From positions 1 to 64,000 of the forward strand of contig CALLVX010000072.1 of the NCBI GenBank assembly GCA_938010765.1: a DNA stretch of 64,000 nucleotides, given 5' to 3'. Shown in pieces: positions 30,465 through 37,528 of this stretch; the first letter of the stretch is position 1, and each line of letters opens with the position of its first letter. Position numbers and translations under genes: made by a program. The notes beneath the pieces were generated by a model that had not been told where the DNA came from, made no database searches, and saw only the letters and a program-made list of their open reading frames with translations. This DNA comes from an uncultured Flavobacteriaceae bacterium (lineage in GTDB: Bacteria > Bacteroidota > Bacteroidia > Flavobacteriales > Flavobacteriaceae).

Positions 30465-31013
30465 ATGAGCACATTTAATATACCGACAAGAGAAGAAGTA
30501 AGTACCAATAATCAGGCAATTTTTGACAACTTGGAAAAAGCGTTGGGATTTGTACCCAATTTATTCGCCACCTACGCCTACTCAGAAAATGCCTTGAAAA
30601 ACTACCTTGACTTTTCGAACGCGAAAACATCCTTAAAGGCCAAAGAGAAAGAAGTAATCAACCTAGCGGTAAGCCAGGTGAACAATTGTGACTATTGTTT
30701 GGCCGCACACACTGCCATCGGAAAAATGAACGGTTTTAACGATACTCAAATTCTTGAGCTGCGAAGGGGGCGTGCCCCTTTTGACACAAAGCTTGATGCC
30801 TTGGCCCGTTTGGCTAGAAATATTACAGAAAATCGGGGCACTACCGACAACGAAGTACTTGAAAATTATTTTAATGCCGGGTGGACCAAAGAAAACCTGA
30901 TAGACACCATTGCCTTGGTCGGTGATAAGACCATCTCAAATTACTTGAACAATACAACCAAGATTCCGGTGGATTTCCCCGCCGTACCATCTTTAGAAGA
31001 AGTGTTTGTGTAG
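30465..31013 (+). CDS. carboxymuconolactone decarboxylase / AhpD-like family protein
   Basis: EVINLAVSQVNNCDYCLAAHTAIGKMNG CxxC motif. Confidence 0.88.
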   Translation: MSTFNIPTREEVSTNNQAIFDNLEKALGFVPNLFATYAYSENALKNYLDFSNAKTSLKAKEKEVINLAVSQVNNCDYCLAAHTAIGKMNGFNDTQILELRRGRAPFDTKLDALARLARNITENRGTTDNEVLENYFNAGWTKENLIDTIALVGDKTISNYLNNTTKIPVDFPAVPSLEEVFV

Positions 31014-31060
31014 TTCCCCGTATTCAGATACCTACGCTTGAAAAGTTCTGGCAATTATTG

Positions 31061-31912
31061 TCAGGGCTTTTTTTGGTTTTGGGCAAGATCTTTTTTAAAA
31101 GTAGCTGGTGGCGACCCTACCTGATTTTTAAAGAATTTTGAAAAATGTGCCGCTTCATTAAATCCCAATTCATATCCTATTTCCTCAGCTGTCTTGTCTG
31201 AATAAAAAAGCAATCGTTTTGCTTCGAGTATGATGCGGTCATTGATAATCTTTAAAGGAGAGGCGTCACCCGCTTTTTTAAATAGGTTCGAAAGCGTCTT
31301 GGGCGATTTAAAAAGAAGTTCGGCATACTCGGCCACTGCATGTTTTTCCTTAAAATGTTGTTCCACCAAAAGGTGGTATTGGCGTACGAGATCAAATTGA
31401 GGTTTGGGCATATCGGCTTCTGGGTAGGTATCCTTGATCAAACGGCTGGCTTTTATCAAGAGTCTTTTTAAGAGTACCCGTAGCATTTCCCCTTGTATGT
31501 GATCTTTGGTTTCAAACTCTTCCTGAAACATTAGAAACATGGCCTCAAAACTGCGTATGTCTTTCTCACATAAGGTAATGACAGGTGGTAAGGAAGAACC
31601 AAAAAATAAGAACCCGTTACAGGAAACTTCGGCATCGTGATCTCGAATACAATAAAATTCCCGGTTGAACACGATGGCGATCATCCCGGCATCTTTCTTC
31701 ATTTCAATAACATTGAGTGGTGTACAAAAGATCGCCTGATTCTTTTTCACTGTCATACGATAGCCGTCTACTACAATCATAGTAGTCTCATTTCTGGCCC
31801 ATAAAATTTTATACAACCCTTTCCGATCCAGTAGTTGCATCGAAGGGCCGCAACTGAAGTTGGTAAGTGTAAACGTACTCTCCTCTTTTAAACTGTTATA
31901 AGTAAGTTTCAT
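31061..31912 (-). CDS. AraC family transcriptional regulator
   Basis: C-terminal HTH: KTAEEIGYELGFNEAAHFSKFFKNQVGSPPATFKK. Confidence 0.87.
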   Translation of the reverse strand: MKLTYNSLKEESTFTLTNFSCGPSMQLLDRKGLYKILWARNETTMIVVDGYRMTVKKNQAIFCTPLNVIEMKKDAGMIAIVFNREFYCIRDHDAEVSCNGFLFFGSSLPPVITLCEKDIRSFEAMFLMFQEEFETKDHIQGEMLRVLLKRLLIKASRLIKDTYPEADMPKPQFDLVRQYHLLVEQHFKEKHAVAEYAELLFKSPKTLSNLFKKAGDASPLKIINDRIILEAKRLLFYSDKTAEEIGYELGFNEAAHFSKFFKNQVGSPPATFKKDLAQNQKKP

Positions 31913-31928
31913 CTGTTTCTTTTTTTTT

Positions 31929-31978
31929 CGATACCCGAGATCTACATGCTCCGATACCCGCCCGACAAGTGCTCAGGA
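31929..31978 (-). repeat. dispersed structured repeat, copy 2 (partial, inverted relative to copy 1)
   Basis: Reverse complement TGAGCACTTGTCGGGCGGGTATCGGAGCATGTAGATCT differs from copy 1 at two positions over 38 bp. Confidence 0.8.
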
Positions 31979-31984
31979 ATGATT

Positions 31985-32375
31985 GGGTCTAAATCGAATG
32001 TTAAACGTAGGTTCGATGCCTCAAGGGTGTTCACGAAACAGCGCATATTTGCCATTTTCTTTACTGAGATTTGTAATTTTATCTACAAACAAATCGGTTA
32101 AGGGTTTTCGCAGTGGGTGCTTACTAGCAAGGCAGTCTTCCCCGGCAGCGTCAAAGACGCTGATACAGGTAAAATAATCCGACCTAGTCGGTACCATCTG
32201 TAATCACGGTAAACAGCTCATCCCCTTCCAACAGCTTTAGTTCTTCCCAAACCATGCGATTAATATTGTCTTGGTATTTTCCCGGTTGTTTTTTACTCCA
32301 TTTGCCATAATTCTCATACAGCGCCCGGGTACCATCCAAGGCTGAATATATTTTATAAAATCGGAGTTCATTCAC
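31985..32375 (-). pseudogene. unknown conserved-looking protein, frameshifted
   Basis: MNELRFYKIYSALDGTRALYENYG...LLEGDELFTVITDGTD* continues in the next frame as YFTCISVFDAAGEDCLASKHPLRKPLTDLFVDKITNLSKENGKYALFREHP. Confidence 0.5.
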
Positions 32376-32400
32376 CTGAACTGTCGCGTCCTAAAATACG

Positions 32401-32570
32401 GCTACAGATTAATACTTGTTTTTAAGCGGCGTATTGGTGCACGTAATTGGGTGTTCTGAAAGGGCACGTATTATGCTATTTAAAGGCTTTGCAGAAAAAC
32501 AATTTAAAAAATTTAGCCAGTTCTGTTTTAGGAAGCCTAAAGTCTTATTGTTATATAGCTTGTTGTATTC
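32401..32570. repeat. candidate cassette-boundary element downstream of the 32576-33160 gene
   Basis: Minus strand GAATACAACAAGCTATATAACAATA... resembles the element start at 37028 (GCCACAACAACGATGCTATAAGCAATAGC); contains AGGCTT..AAGCCT pairing; other end GCTACAG. Confidence 0.35.
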
Positions 32571-32575
32571 TATTT

Positions 32576-33160
32576 TTACTTATTCTTTTCTCCTAGTTTT
32601 TCAATTTTCATTAACCATTTTTCACGAAATTCTTCTTTTGAAAGTCGCAAAGGTCCGATTGATGTTATTTTAACAGATTTTACACCGATAAAATTCATTG
32701 TTAGTTTCTTCATCGCGGTATGAGATGGACTTCTATTTATCAATCTATAATACCAGGTTGGTTGGTCCATTGTGCAAATCAACCGAGCTGTTTTTCCTGT
32801 AAAATGTTTATCCCACCAGACAGAGTCTTCTCTTTTTTCGAAAGCAAAACCAGGCAAAAAAACTCTATCCAAAAAACCTTTCATAATTGCCGGTACCGAA
32901 CCCCACCAGACGGGATAGACCCAAACGATATGTTCGGCCCATTTTAATTTTTCTTGGGCATCTACTAAGTCGGGTTCGAGTTCAGTTCGTTTTCTGTATC
33001 CAAATTGAAGATTAGGATTGAAGTTTAGTGCTCTAATGCTAATTTCTTTTATTTCGGCATTCGACTTTTCAGCACCTTTCTTATAAGCATCTGAAAGTCC
33101 AAAGTTGAAACTCTCTTTGTCAGGATGTCCATTTATGATGAGAACTTTGTTTTTATTCAT
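32576..33160 (-). CDS. NAD(P)H-dependent oxidoreductase (flavodoxin-like / KefF-like)
   Basis: VLIINGHPDKESFN, HIVWVYPVWWGSVPAIMKGFLDRVFLPGFAF. Confidence 0.9.
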   Translation of the reverse strand: MNKNKVLIINGHPDKESFNFGLSDAYKKGAEKSNAEIKEISIRALNFNPNLQFGYRKRTELEPDLVDAQEKLKWAEHIVWVYPVWWGSVPAIMKGFLDRVFLPGFAFEKREDSVWWDKHFTGKTARLICTMDQPTWYYRLINRSPSHTAMKKLTMNFIGVKSVKITSIGPLRLSKEEFREKWLMKIEKLGEKNK

Positions 33161-33193
33161 ATGTTTTATCCAATGTTATGACCTAACGGTCTC

Positions 33194-35082
33194 GTAGTCG
33201 AGTGGACAAGGGGAATTTCACCCCAAGCCTCTCACAGAACCGTACGTGATAGTCTCCCATCATACGGCTCTTGTTATACAAATCTACATTAACGTTTTCA
33301 CTTTGTATATCCCATTTTCCAATGGTGGAATAGATTAGGAAACTGTTCCTGAATTCTAAAGAACCATTTGTAAGCACGTTTTATACTGGTTTTATAACGT
33401 TTATACCTTTTTCTTGCCCATTTCACTAAACGATTGTTCAATAGTTTGAAGACTCCGTGGAGCATAGACTTCCTGAATTTCCCATAGTAGTTTACCCACC
33501 CCCTAATCATTGGATTAAGAATTTTGGCAATGCCTACGATACTATTAGAAGTCATTCTATGCACTTTAAGTTCTGCTAACTTAGCCGCAGTGCGCTTTTT
33601 CGAACTTATACTAATGCTACAATCGAAACCGAGAAATAGCCCGCTTCGCTTTTTAGATTTGGAAGTTCTAGGTTGAAAAGAATAGCCTAGAAAATCAAAC
33701 TTGACGTTGTGGTAATTTCCTTTTCTTCAATAATCCTTGCAGTGCACAATTTTGGTTTTCCTTGGATGTAGTTCCAAACCTATTTGTGTCATTCTGTTTT
33801 GGATAGCTATCAGCGTTTGTTCTACATGTTTTTGACTTTTACAGTTTACGATAACATCGTCGACATAACGTGTGTAACTTACTGTTCTGTCAGTCTGTTC
33901 TAACCATCTGTCAAACTCGTAATGCAGAAAGAGATTCGCTAATAGGGGGCTTATAACACCACCCTGCGGAGTTCCTTTTCCTTGTTTTACGATTAACTTC
34001 CCAGATTTGGTCATTACTGGACATGCCAGCCAACGTGCTATATAGAGTCTGACCCATTTTTCGGGTACATGCCTCTCTATAGCGAGCATCAATTTGTGGT
34101 GGTCAATGTTATCAAAGAACCCTTTAATGTCCTGATCGATCACCCAGTCTGTTTTCCAGCAGTTTTTCCTGACCTGTTCAAGTGCTTGATGCGCACTCTT
34201 TTTAGGTCTATAACCAAATGAATTTTGACTGAATTCTTTTTCTAAACGAGGTTCTAGGTAGATATTGACCACCATTTGCCCAATTCGGTCACTTATAGTA
34301 GGTATTCCCAGTTTTCGGACTTTTCCGTCCTTTTTGGGAATTTCCACTTCTTTGACCGGAGGGGGAAAATAGCTTCCCGATGCCATACGATTCCAAAGCT
34401 TATACAGGTTTCCAGATAGGTCGGTATCGAATTGTTCGATACTGACCAAGTCTATGCCTGCGCTTCCTTTGTTGGCTCGCACTCTCTTATAAGCTTGCCA
34501 TATGATGGCTTTGCCTATAGGTATTGATTTTGTTTCATTCCATAAAGTCATCCTCAAATAGTGAGTTGTTAAATGGAATGCAACTGTATAACCTAACCCC
34601 TTTGCTCCATTCCCATTACAGAGACTTCAACGCTACTACGGGTTAGTCCGTCCCTGAAAATAACATTGGTATTCTACCTCTAGGTTGATCCTATTGTGTA
34701 TTTCCCTTAGCATTTATAGTCAGGTTCCCGAGTTCCGTAACTAAGCCTAGATAAAATTCATGCCCCCTGAATGACGCCTGTCGCATAGCCAATAAATAGG
34801 TGGTCGCTATACTGTTTAACTCCGTATCATACTTCGTAGCTTTTGACAGGGTGTACCTACTTCTCGACACCTCAAAAGGGGTTCACTTTCGTTCATCTCT
34901 TTTATCCATACCCGACTAATTCTTGATTAGTCGTTTCCCAAACGCTCAATACCATTGCTCTTTACAACAACACCTTTAGGTGGTTTAACGCCCTCTCCTA
35001 TAAAACGACGTTGGTGGGTGGGTTCCACCATCTTAATTACAGTTCACAACGAATATTGCCGTTCGTTGCTTGCTCGGCACAC
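33194..35082 (-). mobile_element. group II intron (3' end well supported, 5' end tentative)
   Basis: Domain V-like GAGCCGTATGATGGGAGACTATCACGTACGGTTC and domain VI to ...CGACTAC on the minus strand; domain I-like GATGAACGAAAGTGAACC upstream of the RT ORF; best GUGYG 5' end is GTGTGCCG at 35082. Confidence 0.7.
33298..34557 (-). pseudogene. ltrA: group II intron reverse transcriptase/maturase with one in-frame TGA
   Basis: RT motifs (GKGTPQGGVISPLLANLFLHYEFD, YTRYVDDVIV) then TGA at 33727-33729; same frame stays open (RKGNYHNVKFDFLGYSFQPR...) into the maturase domain RGWVNYYGKF. Confidence 0.88.
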
Positions 35083-35202
35083 TATGAATAGTAGCGGATT
35101 ATGTAGCACGAACCTTTCCGTTTAGAACCGACTGTAAATATAAAAAAGCGACTTCGATTAAAAACTGAAACCGCTATTATTTTTTAGCATTGTTGTAGCA
35201 CG
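35083..35202. repeat. candidate cassette-boundary element, part upstream of the intron insertion (remainder at 33174-33193)
   Basis: Minus strand CGTGCTACAACAATGCTAAAAAATAATAGCGG... matches the start of the element at 36902-37028; across the intron it ends ACCGTTAGGTCATAAC. Confidence 0.45.
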
Positions 35203-35241
35203 TTTTTTTTAAAATCACAGTAATACTTTTTAATTCCAATA

Positions 35242-35979
35242 CTATAAGGCTTTCCCTAAAATCAAGGTTGCACTACTTAATGCTTTATCTCTTATTGGAT
35301 ACAATTCCAACATTCTTGGGTCGGATGCCATTTTTTGAACACCATCCATATTGTCAAAGTAGAAGAGGTGAACTTTACTTGGCTTTTCTAAATTTCCTTT
35401 AACCAAAGTTGGAATTAAGAATTTTTCAAAATGAGCTCCAAACTCAGGCATAATTGTGCAAGACTTACTTAAATATTCTTCAAAGTTATCTTTGTGATGC
35501 TGACCTTCATTATAAGTCAAAAGAGTTATTGCATAGAATTTTGAATTATCACCTATTTCTTGAGGTACAATAGATTGAGCATCTATGGAAATAATTACAA
35601 TCATACTATCTAAAGCAGGAGTTCTATAAGATTCTACTAGATTAACATAATCAACATCTTTTCCTGTAGCTTGAAAATGTTCTTCATTTTCAAATATTCC
35701 AAAATGTATTTCATCAGGTAAAGCCATATTACCTTTTACCAGTTTGATAGGTTTAATTACTTTATCTACTGAGCCATTATTTTTTTCGAAAATTTCTCCA
35801 ACTTTCGATTTATATTCTTCAAACTTTTCACGACCGTCTTTTTTTAAATAATATAAAGCTGTTACATACACCTTTTCATTATTTGTTTGATTTGTTGTTT
35901 CAACCATTTTCTTATTTTGTTTATTAGTACAGGAAGAAAAGAGTATTCCTATTAAAAGTGAATAGATTAAATATTTCAT
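35242..35979 (-). CDS. lipoprotein with two tandem related domains (DUF1330/dimeric alpha-beta barrel-like)
   Basis: Lipobox FSSC; two repeats ending VKGNMALPDEIHFGIFENEEHFQ and VKGNLEKPSKVHLFYFDNMDGVQ. Confidence 0.65.
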   Translation of the reverse strand: MKYLIYSLLIGILFSSCTNKQNKKMVETTNQTNNEKVYVTALYYLKKDGREKFEEYKSKVGEIFEKNNGSVDKVIKPIKLVKGNMALPDEIHFGIFENEEHFQATGKDVDYVNLVESYRTPALDSMIVIISIDAQSIVPQEIGDNSKFYAITLLTYNEGQHHKDNFEEYLSKSCTIMPEFGAHFEKFLIPTLVKGNLEKPSKVHLFYFDNMDGVQKMASDPRMLELYPIRDKALSSATLILGKAL

Positions 35980-36039
35980 TTGTTTTTATACAAATTTAAA
36001 ACACTTCGTAGAGGTGAAAACGTCAATTTATGTCAATAT

Positions 36040-36873
36040 TCAGCCATTTTGACTCAAACGATAATTAGATGGTGTTTGCTTAAACTGAAGTTTGAAAAGC
36101 CGATTAAATGACCTTACGGATTCAAAACCACAATTAAAAGCAATCTCATTAATCTGTAATTCACTAGACTTTAATAACGTTACAGATTTTTCTAATTTTT
36201 TCATTTTAATGTAGTGTGATGGATTGTCTTGATAAAGTTCTTTAAACTTCCGGTTGAAAGTAGCAAGACTTACATTACATAAAGTTGCTAATTCATTTAG
36301 GGTTAAAGAAGAAATGCAATTATGTTCTATGATTTGCATAAAGTTGTATTGCTGTGGAGAAAAAAGAGCAGAGATGAAATTATCAAAATCATCTGATTCA
36401 CTAGACTGAAAAAGTAAGAGTATTAATTCCTTTATTTTTAACAATTGAATATCTTCATTAAATACTTGAATATTGTTGAGATAATAGATAAGACTGTCTT
36501 TATATTGTTCTAAACCTTCATCTATTTGTATTTTGAGAATAATTTTCTGATTGGATTTAACAGGATTGATAGAAAATAATTTTGCTATTATTGAGGGATG
36601 AAAATATACTGCAACCGCTTCTACAATTTCAGCAGATGCATCATCTTGATGAATATCTTCGAGAAAGTATTCACCACATTTTGATAGAAATCCTTCATTT
36701 CTTGATATTAATATTGACGCAATAGGAGTACGTACTTCCAACTTTCCCTGCAGTATAAACATATAACAAGCTTCATCAGAAAGTATTTTTTCAAATCGGC
36801 CTTCATTTTTTATGATGATTTTTTCGAAAACCTTTTTTCCTTCAAGTTCTATATAGCTATAATCTAATATCAA
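36040..36873 (-). CDS. AraC family transcriptional regulator
   Basis: LTLNELATLCNVSLATFNRKFKELYQDNPSHYIKMKKLEK and INEIAFNCGFESVRSFNRLFKLQFKQTPSNYR. Confidence 0.9.
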   Translation of the reverse strand: MILDYSYIELEGKKVFEKIIIKNEGRFEKILSDEACYMFILQGKLEVRTPIASILISRNEGFLSKCGEYFLEDIHQDDASAEIVEAVAVYFHPSIIAKLFSINPVKSNQKIILKIQIDEGLEQYKDSLIYYLNNIQVFNEDIQLLKIKELILLLFQSSESDDFDNFISALFSPQQYNFMQIIEHNCISSLTLNELATLCNVSLATFNRKFKELYQDNPSHYIKMKKLEKSVTLLKSSELQINEIAFNCGFESVRSFNRLFKLQFKQTPSNYRLSQNG

Positions 36874-36901
36874 TTGTTATTTTTTGTGCTGGATTCAATC
36901 T

Positions 36902-37028
36902 GCTACAACGGTTTGGGCATGAGCAGTAGCTCTCCCCCAATGATGATTTTATTTTAATTGTTTGTTTTTACTTTGACTTTCGTTGTGTTAAGAATTGAAG
37001 CTATTGCTTATAGCATCGTTGTTGTGGC
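36902..37028. repeat. candidate cassette-boundary element (attC-like architecture)
   Basis: 127 bp bounded by GCTACAAC (36902) and GTTGTGGC (37021-37028); internal GAGCTACTGCTC and GCTATAAGCAATAGC hairpins. Confidence 0.45.
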
Positions 37029-37433
37029 TGGTTTTTTTCTATTAATTCTTAATACAACTTTTCCAATTATAAATGTAATTATTGCTAACATTAGAGCATA
37101 AATACCCCCTGTAATTAATGAGAAATTTCTACCAACATCACTTACTACTTTCTGCATTGCAACCTCCTGTCCAGGCGTAATTTCATTTCCGCTAAAGAAC
37201 CCGTCCTGATTTAAGTCATAGCTATTAAGTTCGATTTGATAATAAATTGTGAGAAATGCTGACAACCCAACTTTTAAAAGATAGAAAGAAAAAAAAACAG
37301 TCACGCTGATCCAGAACCATCTTCTTTTGTTTTCTTGAAACAACACTTTTCTCCTTATTCCAATAATCACTAGCAATATCAAAGAAATAAAACATGGTAT
37401 TATTAGATGATATGGAATATTTACTGTGTTCAT
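37008..37433 (-). CDS. hypothetical membrane protein
   Basis: 141 aa with several hydrophobic stretches; C-terminal KPATTTML is encoded by the adjoining boundary element. Confidence 0.6.
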   Translation of the reverse strand: MNTVNIPYHLIIPCFISLILLVIIGIRRKVLFQENKRRWFWISVTVFFSFYLLKVGLSAFLTIYYQIELNSYDLNQDGFFSGNEITPGQEVAMQKVVSDVGRNFSLITGGIYALMLAIITFIIGKVVLRINRKKPATTTML

Positions 37434-37528
37434 TATTTAATTAGCCACAACAATTGAACAAACGCACCTAGGTACGTTTACGTCTATTTAATAAAAACCA
37501 TAGCATCCAAAAAAAAGCGACGAATATG

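Noticed and set aside
33194-35082. Retron or diversity-generating retroelement
   Set aside because: The RT has group II intron maturase features and a domain V/VI-like 3' end; no template/variable repeats or msr/msd structure noticed
32401-37451. Canonical integron with intI and attC sites
   Set aside because: No integrase ORF in the window, and most boundary elements lack strict RYYYAAC/GTTRRRY cores; kept only as a cassette-like hypothesis
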